Source: CAYPXN01 sp964470915 (lineage in GTDB: Bacteria; UBA10199; JADFYH01). Taken from it: 64,000 nucleotides of DNA. The number at the start of each line of letters is the position of its first letter. The first letter of the stretch is position 1. The notes under the pieces are model-generated. The model ran no database searches, was not told where the DNA came from, and saw nothing but the letters and a program-made list of their open reading frames with translations. The translations under genes were made by a program, and so were the position numbers. The stretch spans positions 62,001 through 126,000 of the forward strand of contig CAYYEM010000001.1 in the NCBI GenBank assembly GCA_964470915.1, given 5' to 3'. Positions 8,288 to 16,345 of the stretch are shown one piece after another.

Positions 8288-8650
8288 TTACTTTTTATCC
8301 TCACGACCATAATCATCTTGTAAACGGACGATGTCATCTTCACCGAAATAAGTACCACGCTGAATTTCAATAAAAACCATGGGGGTATCACTGGGATTTG
8401 CAATGCGATGGGAGGCTTCTTGAGGGATATCGATATACTGACCTGTTTCGAGTATGCGGTCGACATCATTTAAGGTGACAAGGGCAGTTCCTTCCACGAT
8501 CATCCAGTGTTCCTGACGTTTAAAGTGCTTTTGATAGCTGAGGCGTTTTCCTGGAAGTACGGTGATTTTTTTCACCTTGCAGGATTTTTCGTCTAACAGT
8601 ACTTCCCAGGTTCCCCAGGGAGTTTGGGATGATTTTGCATGTGGGTTCAT
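8288..8650 (-). CDS. Cupin, mannose-6-phosphate isomerase type II-like
   Basis: This 120-residue single-domain cupin matches the C-terminal isomerase part of ManC/AlgA-type enzymes: PWGTWEVLLDE, then LPGKRLSYQKHFKRQEHWMIVEGTA with the metal-binding His/Glu set, and PQEASHRIANPSD. It may interconvert mannose-6-phosphate and fructose-6-phosphate or act on another sugar; no nucleotidyltransferase domain is present. I chose the ATG at 8650, which has AAAGGAG 6 nt upstream; a longer frame to 8758 lacks this and would overlap the divergent gene. It heads the unit with hisA, hisF and hisI. Confidence 0.8.
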   Translation of the reverse strand: MNPHAKSSQTPWGTWEVLLDEKSCKVKKITVLPGKRLSYQKHFKRQEHWMIVEGTALVTLNDVDRILETGQYIDIPQEASHRIANPSDTPMVFIEIQRGTYFGEDDIVRLQDDYGREDKK

Positions 8651-8689
8651 ATTAACTCCTTTAAGAACTATCTTATGGCTTAGGGCAAT

Positions 8690-9964
8690 ATGGTCGACAA
8701 GTATTTTTTCTGGCTTCATCAAATAGATCAGTTTTTCCATACCCCGGTTTGGGATCATTGGATTTTAGATTGGCAACTGGCCATTTGCATTCCTCTGCTT
8801 TTAATGGCCCGTTTTTTACCTCGTATTCCACGCTCTTTTCTGCTTCTTTTCTATTCTTTTGTTTTTATTGGTGTTTTGGCATCGGTTAAATATTTTTTCC
8901 TATTTGTCGCTGTGGGATTTGCTTTTTATTATTTTAATTACTTCATTCAACAGAGTCCTTTTCGAGATAAAATTTCTTGGCTGCTAGTAGTCCTTATGAT
9001 CGCTTTCTTTTTTCTCTGCTTGAATTGGGTGAAATTGGAAAGCCCCTGGACTGGTGACAAAGTGCATGCCTTTGGGATTTCTTACAGTCTTTTTCGTTGG
9101 ATCGCTTTTACAGTAGATGTGGGTCGAGGTATGAAGGTGAGTGGTAATCCGTTAGAGTTTATGAGTTATGCCTTTTTTTACCCCACTTTTTTTCAAGGTC
9201 CGATTGATCGCTACCAGGATTTTTTAACGAACAACCTTCATCAGAATCAAAGCTTGGATGTAAAGACTGTAGCAAAAAACATTCTTCGAATTGCCGGCGG
9301 AATTTTAAAGGGTTGGCTCGCCAAAAATTTTTTCGAATTAGATTGGGTTCATTATTTTAATTACCCCCAAGATTTATCTTATACTTATCTTTTGTGGGGC
9401 ATGTATGCGCGAGCCATTGGTTTTTACTTATTGGTATCGGCTTGCAATGATTTGAGCATTGCTTGTTGTCGCTTGGGGGGATTTAAGGTTCCTGAGAATT
9501 ATAATTATCCTTATTTTCGGAGAAATTTGGCTGAATTTTGGCGCAATTGGCACATGAGTTTAATGCATATATTGCGGGAATATCTTTATATCCCATTGGG
9601 AGGTAATCGAAAGAGAGTCTATTTTAATTATCTGCTTCTCTTTATGTTTGTAGCGATGTGGCATGTGACCAGCGAAGCCTTTGTGGTATGGGGTTTGATG
9701 CATGGACTTGGGATGTGTGTGCTTCGACTTTGGAAAAATTTTTGGAAGCGAGTAGAAGTTTCAAATTCCAATGGAATTTTAAAAAAGACACAGACTCTTT
9801 CGAGAGCTTATCCAAAAATAACTTATGCCCTTTCCATGATTTTTACCTTTCATTTTGTCGCCTTGGCTTGGCTTCCTTTTTGGGGAGGATTTCCTCAAGG
9901 AGCGAGCATGATATTGCGTATTCTTAGTGGCAATCATTGGACGATGTTTGTGTGGGAACCTTAA
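8690..9964 (+). CDS. MBOAT-family membrane O-acyltransferase
   Basis: The 424-residue protein has about ten hydrophobic segments and the DltB/AlgI-type signature: FWRNWHMSLMHILREYLYIPLGGNRK, then AMWHVTSEAFVVWGLMHGLGM, containing the conserved catalytic His. Such enzymes move acyl groups across the inner membrane onto extracellular polymers, lipids or proteins. No dedicated polymer-synthesis genes flank it, so the acceptor is unknown. It is divergent from the cupin gene with 39 bp between starts. Its ribosome-binding site is weak (AGGG). Length is somewhat shorter than AlgI. Confidence 0.88.
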   Translation: MVDKYFFWLHQIDQFFHTPVWDHWILDWQLAICIPLLLMARFLPRIPRSFLLLFYSFVFIGVLASVKYFFLFVAVGFAFYYFNYFIQQSPFRDKISWLLVVLMIAFFFLCLNWVKLESPWTGDKVHAFGISYSLFRWIAFTVDVGRGMKVSGNPLEFMSYAFFYPTFFQGPIDRYQDFLTNNLHQNQSLDVKTVAKNILRIAGGILKGWLAKNFFELDWVHYFNYPQDLSYTYLLWGMYARAIGFYLLVSACNDLSIACCRLGGFKVPENYNYPYFRRNLAEFWRNWHMSLMHILREYLYIPLGGNRKRVYFNYLLLFMFVAMWHVTSEAFVVWGLMHGLGMCVLRLWKNFWKRVEVSNSNGILKKTQTLSRAYPKITYALSMIFTFHFVALAWLPFWGGFPQGASMILRILSGNHWTMFVWEP

Positions 9965-9974
9965 AAAAAATATT

Positions 9975-10718
9975 TTAAAGAGGGTAGGGTAATAAATAAA
10001 AATACATAATAAAATAATGTGTACTTGCGCCTGCCAGCACAAATAAGTGCCAGATTTCATGAAAGCCGAATTTTCCTGGGAAGAGATTGGGTTTTTCAAA
10101 AAAATAAATGATAGCTCCTACTGTGAAAAAAAGTCCTCCAGCAATGAGTAGATAAAGGATTTGTGGCATCACAAGATAGATTGGCTTTGCGAGTAAAACT
10201 CCTAGCCAGCCAATACCAATGTATAAAGTGGTTGAAAACCATTTAGGTAAGTTCGGGAAAAACATTTGTAAAATGATTCCTAGAATAGCGCATATCCAAA
10301 CTAAACTTAAAATGCTCCAACCTAAATTATTTCTAAATAAGATTAAGCAAATGGGTGTGAAAGAACCCGCGATCATGAAAAAAATGGCATAATAATCGTA
10401 GCGACGTAACATAGCTTCAATTTTTTCAGAGGCATTTACGCCATGGTGAAGGGCGCTGGCGATGAATAGATTAAAGAGAGCTAGACCATAAAGACTAAAA
10501 CCTATCAGGTGCCAAATTTTATGATCATGAATGGATTTTGAAATCAGCAGATAAGAGCCAATAAGAGCTAAAAATGCTCCAAAGCCTGAAATGAGAGAGT
10601 TGTAGAATTCATCCGTGACATGGATACTTCCATCTTTACTGAGAGTTCTGTTTACTTTGGAAGATGAAATTGTTTGATGCACTGGTTTACCTTTTCTCCC
10701 CCTTATTTTCTTAATCAC
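9975..10718 (-). CDS. Hemolysin III / PAQR family membrane protein
   Basis: The 247-residue protein has seven predicted membrane segments and the family motifs: ASALHHGVN after the second segment, LRRYDYYAIFFMIAGSFTP in the middle, and FGFHEIWHLFVLAGASTHY at the end, carrying the metal-binding histidines. Bacterial members are named for a hemolysin of Bacillus cereus, but most have no proven toxicity and resemble eukaryotic PAQR receptors. The start is GTG at 10718 with no strong ribosome-binding site. It is convergent with the MBOAT gene. Confidence 0.88.
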   Translation of the reverse strand: MIKKIRGRKGKPVHQTISSSKVNRTLSKDGSIHVTDEFYNSLISGFGAFLALIGSYLLISKSIHDHKIWHLIGFSLYGLALFNLFIASALHHGVNASEKIEAMLRRYDYYAIFFMIAGSFTPICLILFRNNLGWSILSLVWICAILGIILQMFFPNLPKWFSTTLYIGIGWLGVLLAKPIYLVMPQILYLLIAGGLFFTVGAIIYFFEKPNLFPGKFGFHEIWHLFVLAGASTHYFIMYFYLLPYPL

Positions 10719-10748
10719 TGAACATATTTAATATAATTTAGATTTTGA

Positions 10749-11651
10749 TTATCTTCCAGCTCTATAAATTGAATATAAAAAGGCTTTGGAAATTATATCT
10801 GCGGCACTTGCGCAAAGATGGCCTCGGCCAGCATCGCCACTATCACTTCCTTGGCCTCGGCTCAGGCAACTGTCTGTCGAGCGAATATCCGGGCATATTC
10901 TCCAAATGCCTCCCACTTCACAGCGAGAGCCTGTGGCGCCTGTTTTGCTTTCGATGTCTTGTAAGTCAAAAATCACGTCGCTAGGAAAAGTAGCAAACAT
11001 CCAGGTGCGCATGTCCATTTTGGCTTGATTGTAAGCGGTGTCGTAAACCAAGGGGGGAGTGATGTGTAAAACTCGTATTCCACTGCTTTTTAAATCATTC
11101 ACCATGGAGAGATAGCCCGCTTCCACACTAGAAAGAGTGCTGGGTTCAATATCGGCATATCCAAATTTAAAGATGGCGACACGCAAGTTGGAAGCATTGG
11201 CGAGTGCATTAGTTCTGAATTCCGAAAATTTTTCTGTGGGATTCCCATTACTGGAAGCAAACAAACCACCATATAAATGAGTAGGACTCGCAGGAATTGA
11301 ATTGCCTAGATTGAAATATTCAAAGCTAAAACCATTGGCTTCACAGCCATCTTCTAAATCTTGTCCTACCGATTGATGAAGGAATAAACTGTTCCAAGAT
11401 TGTATGCTATTTTTTTCACTTTGAGAGAGGGCATCCCAGGCAGCGATATCTCCGCTTGTGACAACGCCTGGTGTAGAAGGGGTTGATCCGCCACCTCCAC
11501 CACCACTTCCTCCGCTTCCACTGTCTCCACTACCACTGCCACCAGTGCTCCCTGTGGTTCCAGAACTGTTAGAAGAGCTTCCCCCGGAACAAGAAAAACC
11601 TGCGACAAGAGTACTTAAACAAGCAAAAACAACAAAAGTAGATAATTTCAT
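10749..11651 (-). CDS. Lipoprotein with SGNH-hydrolase-like domain
   Basis: A 300-residue predicted lipoprotein: signal peptide with lipobox VAGFSC (Cys about 21), then a Gly/Ser-rich low-complexity linker (about 22-60), then a globular domain. The domain begins NSLFLHQSVGQDLEDG, resembling the HHSVG-type opening of lipoprotein SGNH-like proteins, and continues with VAIFKFGYADI and RVLHITPPLVYD, which fit strands of that fold. A classical GDSL serine is not obvious, so enzymatic activity is unproven. Several Cys near the C-terminus could form disulfides. The start has AGGGGGC upstream. It is not obviously in an operon. Confidence 0.65.
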   Translation of the reverse strand: MKLSTFVVFACLSTLVAGFSCSGGSSSNSSGTTGSTGGSGSGDSGSGGSGGGGGGSTPSTPGVVTSGDIAAWDALSQSEKNSIQSWNSLFLHQSVGQDLEDGCEANGFSFEYFNLGNSIPASPTHLYGGLFASSNGNPTEKFSEFRTNALANASNLRVAIFKFGYADIEPSTLSSVEAGYLSMVNDLKSSGIRVLHITPPLVYDTAYNQAKMDMRTWMFATFPSDVIFDLQDIESKTGATGSRCEVGGIWRICPDIRSTDSCLSRGQGSDSGDAGRGHLCASAADIISKAFLYSIYRAGR

Positions 11652-11665
11652 GCATGCCCCCTTCT

Positions 11666-11687
11666 TGTCTTTTTAACAAAAAAGACA
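11666..11687. repeat. Inverted repeat upstream of the SGNH-like lipoprotein gene
   Basis: TGTCTTTTT and AAAAAGACA form a near-perfect 9-bp stem over a short loop, 15 nt before the start codon of the minus-strand gene. It could be a leader hairpin or operator. Confidence 0.45.
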
Positions 11688-11768
11688 TCTGATAATTATA
11701 GCGTAAAGCACAGCGCTGCGCTGCTACTTTTTTAAGGGGCTATTTGTGCTAATTTTTAAAGGAAATTT

Positions 11769-11800
11769 TTAAGGTGTCAGACACGTGTCTGACACCTTAA
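11769..11800. repeat. Perfect 32-bp palindrome
   Basis: The half-site TTAAGGTGTCAGACAC is followed directly by its exact reverse complement. It lies 12 bp beyond the 3' end of tRNA-Gly. No T run follows on either strand, so it is not a typical terminator. Related TGTCAGACAC palindromes are, to my knowledge, scattered in genomes carrying REP-associated Y1 transposases, but no such gene is in the window. Confidence 0.85.
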
Positions 11801-11811
11801 GTTTAAAAATG

Positions 11812-11884
11812 AGCGCGAGACGGGTCTCGAACCCGCGACCCTCAGCTTGGGAAGCTGATGCTCTACCAACTGAGCTACTCGCGC
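11812..11884 (-). tRNA. tRNA-Gly (CCC)
   Basis: The minus strand gives GCGCGAGTAGCTCAGTTGGT, a complete cloverleaf with acceptor GCGCGAG/CTCGCGC, anticodon stem TCAGC/GCTGA around TTCCCAA (anticodon CCC), and T-arm GGGTTCGAGACCC. The discriminator is T and CCA is not encoded. The tRNA is 73 nt. Confidence 0.95.
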
Positions 11885-11952
11885 TTGAAAAAACTTAAGC
11901 TCTTGTCTAATTCAGGAAATCATCATACATCAATCAAAAACTGGGAGATTTT

Positions 11953-12084
11953 ATGAAAAAGATACTTTGTGCGTCTATTACTCTTGTTTTGCTGTGTGGG
12001 GCTTCTCTTTCTTGGGCTTGTGATGCTCATGATAAAGCGGAAAGCCAGCCTGTGAAAGCTGGGCAAAAAAACCAGGGGAAATGA
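11953..12084 (+). CDS. Tiny secreted peptide or lipoprotein (43 aa)
   Basis: An ATG-initiated 43-codon frame encodes a basic start (MKKILC), a hydrophobic core (ITLVLLCGASLSWA) and a Cys at about 23, followed by a short polar tail rich in Lys, Gln and Asp. This is a convincing Sec signal, possibly lipoprotein (SWAC is a loose lipobox). It has a GGGAG ribosome-binding site and ends 1 nt before the yacG start, so the two are probably co-translated. No family is recognised. Confidence 0.65.
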   Translation: MKKILCASITLVLLCGASLSWACDAHDKAESQPVKAGQKNQGK

Positions 12085-12085
12085 A

Positions 12086-12283
12086 ATGCCTAACCATGTG
12101 AAGTGTCCTCAGTGTCAAAAGGAATGCCCCTGGGAAGCTAATGCTTATCGGCCTTTTTGTAGCGAACGTTGTCGTTTGATTGATTTAGGAAAATGGGCAG
12201 CAGAGGAGTATGCCATTCCCGACAAATCACACTCTCCCCCGGATCCTAAAAATTTGGTATTTGAAGATGATGACGTATCTTAA
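12086..12283 (+). CDS. yacG: DNA gyrase inhibitor YacG-like zinc protein
   Basis: The 65-residue protein has the four-Cys zinc site of YacG, CPQCQKECPW then FCSERCRLIDLGKWAAEEYAI, with the acidic tail after it. YacG binds GyrB in E. coli and inhibits DNA gyrase. The motif CSERC..IDLG.W is diagnostic. It follows the 43-aa secreted peptide gene by 1 nt, which is not a usual partner (coaE is typical elsewhere). Confidence 0.92.
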   Translation: MPNHVKCPQCQKECPWEANAYRPFCSERCRLIDLGKWAAEEYAIPDKSHSPPDPKNLVFEDDDVS

Positions 12284-12470
12284 GCGTTAACAAGTCTTTA
12301 CTTTTTTTACAGCTTTGTTTTTTTAAACAACAAGCCGCAACCATTTTATTTATCTGCCGATAATCTAGTCTGAAGAACCCTGATAGGGTTGGGCGGCACA
12401 CGATTTAAGGGCACATGTTTTGAGTTTGCTAGTAAGCAGGCAAAATCCCTTCCAATCATTATTTTACCGC
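12284..12470. other. Intergenic leader of the 12654 gene
   Basis: There is no gene here. A small hairpin AACCC/GGGTT (12377-12391) and a TTTGC/GCAAA dyad (12425-12444) are visible. No clear sigma70 or sigma54 promoter stands out. Confidence 0.5.
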
Positions 12471-12680
12471 CTAGTTTCTTCACAAAAAGGAGAAATGTAT
12501 GGCACAAGTATGTTTTGTTGGAAAANNNNNNNNNNNNNNNNNNNNNNNNNNNNNNNNNNNNNNNNNNNNNNNNNNNNNNNNNNNNNNNNNNNNNNNNNNN
12601 NNNNNNNNNNNNNNNNNNNNNNNNNCTAGTTTCTTCACAAAAAGGAGAAATGTATGGCACAAGTATGTTTTGTTGGAAAA
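12471..12680. other. Spurious scaffold gap with duplicated 55-bp flanks
   Basis: Bases 12471-12525 and 12626-12680 are identical over 55 bp, on both sides of 100 Ns (12526-12625). This is the signature of two contigs overlapping by one assembly k-mer and joined with a fixed N spacer. The real DNA probably has one copy and no gap. Confidence 0.93.
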
Positions 12681-13928
12681 ACAATAACTAATACTCCAGC
12701 AATAGATAGTTTAGCTACCAAGGTGGGTGTTTTGCTCAGTGATGAGAAAGTTTTTGGAGCAGCTTTAGTAGAGGCTCGCAAGCCAGAGAATTGGCATAAA
12801 TCAAATTATAATGTTCTTTCGATGTATGCGACCATTTTTAAGCAATATCTTTCGGGTTCTTGTGAAATAAGTTATTCAGAACTCATAAAAAGTGTTGAAA
12901 AATGGAACAGCAATCCTGAACTTCAGCACGACTCATTGAGTATTGCGCTTCGCGATAATTTACTCCAAATTTTACCTACGATCACTGAACCTGAATTGAA
13001 AAGTAAAGCCCTGCTTCTTTTAGGTGTCATTCGAAACAATACTGCCAATATAAGTCCTGCAAAAGCAGCTGTTTCTCCAGCACCAGTGGTTATTCTTCCA
13101 GACGCAGCTCCTAAAGCTGCTCTTCCTCCTGTAGCGAGAAGTCAGCCGGCGACTGTTTCAGTTGATGAATGGCTGAGTGACGAAAAAGTTTTTGGTGCTA
13201 AGCATCTTCCTGCATGGAATAAAACGGAAAATAAGTTTAATAAATTTTTTACATTAAAAATGTATCTTGATACCCTTCGCCAATATGTAAAAGGGGAAGC
13301 ATCTGAAGCTGAGTTGAAACAAAAAATACGTATTTGGTCTAATTCTGATTGTTTTAAAGAATCTTTAAGTAAAATTGCCTTGATTACATTGGGCTTTCAA
13401 TTGAGTGCAAGCAAGCCTGAGCATTTAGATGCAAACACGAGCAGAAGAGTGGATAGGGCTTTCGCGCTTCTTCCTGAAATAAGTAAGGAACCAGCGGCCC
13501 AGGCTCCTAAAGCTGCTTCAGCAGAAACTCCAGCTGTGAAAGCGGTTGCGGCTCCTGCTCCTGCAGATCCGATACAATCTTCTTATACGGTTGATTTAAC
13601 ACCTATGGATGCACCGACAGGGGCAGTTGTTAGCCGAGAGACACTGGGAACTGAAATTACTCGTTTGGCTACAGTGGGTGGAAAAGCTTATGCGAAAGAA
13701 TTAAAGTCAGATTTTGTGTTCAAAGCCTTACCTCGATTTGAGTTTGATAATCAGGGTTATCTTGCAAAGGTTATTTTTGATCAGGTGAGTGTAGAAAATG
13801 GAATAGATACTGGGGCTAAAATGCAATCTGCTTTAATGCACATTGCAGGAGAGTGGAGAAATATTCGCTTCGAACCCAATGCAAAATTTCCTTTAGGTAA
13901 AAATCCTTCTGTGTTTACAGGGCATTGA
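12654..13928 (+). CDS. Unknown protein with two LSDEKVFGA repeat domains
   Basis: I do not recognise this 424-residue protein. Two homologous domains of about 100 residues start LLSDEKVFGAALVE (about 24) and WLSDEKVFGAKHLP (about 174), each followed by a conserved pattern of MY..., a KQYL/RQYV motif, W.NS and a helical stretch. Ala/Pro-rich linkers (about 130-170 and 285-305) follow each one. A third C-terminal domain (about 310-424) ends FEPNAKFPLGKNPS and contains AGEWRNIRFEP, faintly like TonB-type C-terminal modules. There is no signal peptide or lipobox. The start has AAGGAG 6 nt upstream; a copy of the start region at 12499 is the assembly duplicate. Confidence 0.75.
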   Translation: MAQVCFVGKTITNTPAIDSLATKVGVLLSDEKVFGAALVEARKPENWHKSNYNVLSMYATIFKQYLSGSCEISYSELIKSVEKWNSNPELQHDSLSIALRDNLLQILPTITEPELKSKALLLLGVIRNNTANISPAKAAVSPAPVVILPDAAPKAALPPVARSQPATVSVDEWLSDEKVFGAKHLPAWNKTENKFNKFFTLKMYLDTLRQYVKGEASEAELKQKIRIWSNSDCFKESLSKIALITLGFQLSASKPEHLDANTSRRVDRAFALLPEISKEPAAQAPKAASAETPAVKAVAAPAPADPIQSSYTVDLTPMDAPTGAVVSRETLGTEITRLATVGGKAYAKELKSDFVFKALPRFEFDNQGYLAKVIFDQVSVENGIDTGAKMQSALMHIAGEWRNIRFEPNAKFPLGKNPSVFTGH

Positions 13929-13931
13929 TTG

Positions 13932-14870
13932 TTAGTGTTCTACAAAGCGCTGATAAAATAATCCGTAGCGAATTCCACGATCGCTAACAATGAGATGATC
14001 TGCGCCAAGTTTGCTCATCACACAATCCAGAATAGCTGCGCCGGCAAGAAGCACGTCTGCTCGTTTGGGCTCCATACCAGTGATCTGCTTTTTTTCTTCC
14101 AAATTTTTTTCTTTTAATTTTCGAAGAATTTCGCGGAGAGAACTTTGAGTGAGTGAAGCTCCTTGAATTTTTTCAGGATCATAGGGAACTAATTTTTGAT
14201 CGATGGCACTGAGTGTGGTGACGGTTCCCGCAAGCCCTACCAGCGTGAGGGGGGCAGAAGGAATGCCCAGTGAGTTGAAATGGTGATTTAATTTTTCATC
14301 AATTTGTTGGCGGAGCGCCGCATATTCTGCTTGGGTGACAGGATCTGTTTTAAGAAATTCTTCCGTGAGTCGAACGGATCCCATTTTCATCGATAGAGTT
14401 TGTAACTTGGCGGTATCGCCATTATGTTCTGTTTGCCAAATGAGTTCAGTGGAGCCTCCTCCAATATCCAACACTACTAGATTGGAATGTTTTTCTCCAA
14501 AGTCGAGCATGGCAGAAAGATAGGCTAGTTCAGCTTCTTTGGTGCCTGAGATAATTTCAACTTTAAAGCCACAAAGATTTGCAACTTTTTGAACAAATTC
14601 TTGGGCGTTTTTAGCTCGACGTAAGGCTTCGGTGCCGATGCAGGCAATTCGATCTACTTGATTACGATGACATAAGTCAGTGTATTTGCGTAGCACCTTC
14701 AGACTACGTTCCATAGCCTCCTGGCAAATTTCGCCACTTTCATTCATTTTTTCAGATAAACGGGTGATTTCCGCTTTTTCCACTAAAGGACGTATTTTCC
14801 CCTCGGCGGTGACCGTGGCAATTAAAAGTAAAATTGAATTACTGCCGATATCGATGCTTGCGAAATTCAT
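13932..14870 (-). CDS. ppx: Ppx/GppA exopolyphosphatase family protein
   Basis: The 312-residue protein has the actin-like ATPase fold of the Ppx/GppA family: phosphate-1 motif ASIDIGSNSILLL, the IGTEALRRA segment and phosphate-2 motif VLDIGGGSTELIW. It would release phosphate from polyphosphate or convert pppGpp to ppGpp. It contains only the N-terminal two-domain core, without the HD domain of E. coli Ppx. I chose ATG at 14870; an upstream ATG at 14891 precedes no better ribosome-binding site. It lies downstream of tolB, replacing the usual pal position. Confidence 0.92.
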   Translation of the reverse strand: MNFASIDIGSNSILLLIATVTAEGKIRPLVEKAEITRLSEKMNESGEICQEAMERSLKVLRKYTDLCHRNQVDRIACIGTEALRRAKNAQEFVQKVANLCGFKVEIISGTKEAELAYLSAMLDFGEKHSNLVVLDIGGGSTELIWQTEHNGDTAKLQTLSMKMGSVRLTEEFLKTDPVTQAEYAALRQQIDEKLNHHFNSLGIPSAPLTLVGLAGTVTTLSAIDQKLVPYDPEKIQGASLTQSSLREILRKLKEKNLEEKKQITGMEPKRADVLLAGAAILDCVMSKLGADHLIVSDRGIRYGLFYQRFVEH

Positions 14871-14882
14871 AGAGTGGAATAA

Positions 14883-14936
14883 CTCCCCCATCCGCCTTTG
14901 GCGGATCTCCCCCTCTTAATCTAATAGGGGGAAATA
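14883..14936. repeat. Family B repeat (tolB-ppx junction)
   Basis: CTCCCCC-type arms enclose a small CCGCCTTTGGCGG hairpin (14891-14903) and TAGGGGGA. It belongs to the GGGGGA/TCCCCC intergenic family seen at 17183, 35830, 41701, 43202, 57599 and 61574. Confidence 0.6.
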
Positions 14937-14946
14937 ATGAAGTAGT

Positions 14947-16287
14947 CTATTGGAGCCAAGGAGACCAGTCAGGGTTTACGCATTCTCCACTATTCGTAAT
15001 AGGGTTTGGATTCGAACCCTCCCACAACATTAAGTATATATCACTTTTGCCTCTTCGGGTACTGCTATATACAATATAGCGACCATCTGGAGAATAGCTG
15101 GGGGCTTCATTGCTGCCAGCCCCGGCAGTCAGGCGTTGCACGAGGCTGCCATCCACATTCATGGTATAAAGATCATAACCGGAGCCACTTTGGCTGGCAT
15201 AAGCAACTTTATCGCCTTTAGGAGACCAATCAGGTTGATCATTGTGGGTTCCGCTAAAAGTAAGACGTTTTACGCCTCCACCATTTCGGTCTGAAGAGAA
15301 AAGATGCAGATTGCCAGCTCGTTCAGACGCAAAAATAAAATGATTTCCATCCGGTGACCAGGTAGCACCCAAATCAATTCCAAAACTACGAGTGAGTTGA
15401 GCGAGTTTGTTTCCTTGAGTATCAATCAGATAAATTTCAGGGTTGCCTGACATGCTGCTTGCAATAGAGAGTGACTTGCCATCAGGATTAAACGCAGGAG
15501 TCATATTCACCGCGTTATTGTAGGTAATGCGTTTGGGAGATCCTTTTCCATTACTTTGAGAAATATAAATTTCTGGAAAATATTTCATGTAAGAAACAAA
15601 AGCGATTTGATTTCCATCAATGCTCCAGGAAGGTGAAACATTGATAGATTTATTTTTGGTGATGGGAATTTTATTTTCACCATCGACATCCATGACATAA
15701 ATTTCCTTTTGTCCTACTTTTCCACAAGCCGCGACTATTCTAGTAGAAAATATTCCCTTTTCGCCGGTGAGAGCTAGCATGATTTCATCCATAAAACGAT
15801 GAGCTGCAGCACGATAATTTTTCTTTTCAACTTTATATTCTTTGCCCACTAAAGTTTCGCCGGTGTTGGGATCAAAGAGACGCAATTCCAATACAAGATT
15901 GCCACCGTCCAAGCGAATTCCGCCTTTTACGAGAGCTAGAGCTCCAATGCCGGTCCATTTTTTAAAATCAATTTCATTGGCAGTGAGTCCTGGGCCTGGG
16001 TTTTCAGGATAAGAGGATTTGTCGAGCACATTAAAATAGCCAGCCAATTTCATGTCGTTTCGAATAACATCCATGAAGCGTGTGCCGTATTGATCTTTAT
16101 CGTTTTGGCTTTTGGTGTAGAGCAAATCAGGAACAGCGATAGGAAATTTATTTTCAGCACTCGGTTGATCAAGAATAATGTAGATATGCTTGGTAGGAGA
16201 TGATTCAGGCGCTTGAGCATGAAGTGAAGAAATGAAAAATAAAAAGAGAGAAAAGGTAAAAATAAAAAGAGAAATAATTTTTTTCAT
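14947..16287 (-). CDS. tolB: Tol-Pal system beta-propeller protein TolB
   Basis: Periplasmic TolB links TolA to Pal during outer-membrane constriction. The 446-residue protein has a Sec signal peptide (to about residue 25, HAQA), an N-terminal alpha/beta domain (30-165), then a six-bladed propeller with repeated WSPDG-type turns (SWSIDGNQIAFVS, AFNPDGKSLSI, TWSPDGNHFIFAS, DWSPKGDKVAYAS, SYSPDGRYIVYSS) and a closing PDWSPW. Length matches the family. The start has AGGAG 9 nt upstream. It follows tolA in the same unit. Confidence 0.96.
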   Translation of the reverse strand: MKKIISLFIFTFSLFLFFISSLHAQAPESSPTKHIYIILDQPSAENKFPIAVPDLLYTKSQNDKDQYGTRFMDVIRNDMKLAGYFNVLDKSSYPENPGPGLTANEIDFKKWTGIGALALVKGGIRLDGGNLVLELRLFDPNTGETLVGKEYKVEKKNYRAAAHRFMDEIMLALTGEKGIFSTRIVAACGKVGQKEIYVMDVDGENKIPITKNKSINVSPSWSIDGNQIAFVSYMKYFPEIYISQSNGKGSPKRITYNNAVNMTPAFNPDGKSLSIASSMSGNPEIYLIDTQGNKLAQLTRSFGIDLGATWSPDGNHFIFASERAGNLHLFSSDRNGGGVKRLTFSGTHNDQPDWSPKGDKVAYASQSGSGYDLYTMNVDGSLVQRLTAGAGSNEAPSYSPDGRYIVYSSTRRGKSDIYLMLWEGSNPNPITNSGECVNPDWSPWLQ

Positions 16288-16345
16288 CGGTAAAATCTCC
16301 TGTTAGATGCAAAGTTTCATAAACATTGCTTAGCTGCAAGAAAAA

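Noticed and set aside
10749..11651. Calling the lipoprotein an active GDSL esterase
   Set aside because: No clear GDS(L) serine or SGNH catalytic set was found.
11458..11676. Proline-rich open frame on the + strand
   Set aside because: It is antisense to the Gly/Ser-rich linker of the lipoprotein at 10749-11651; the composition is a mirror of that linker.
12300..12653. A sigma54 promoter before the 12654 gene
   Set aside because: Several GGCAC-like strings are present but none has a GC 10 nt downstream.
12346..12684. Open frames across the 12526-12625 gap
   Set aside because: They run through Ns and the duplicated 55-bp flanks, so they are artefacts.
15000..15025. GGATTCGAACCCTCC resembling a tRNA T-arm
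   Set aside because: It is coding sequence of tolB and no cloverleaf can be drawn around it.
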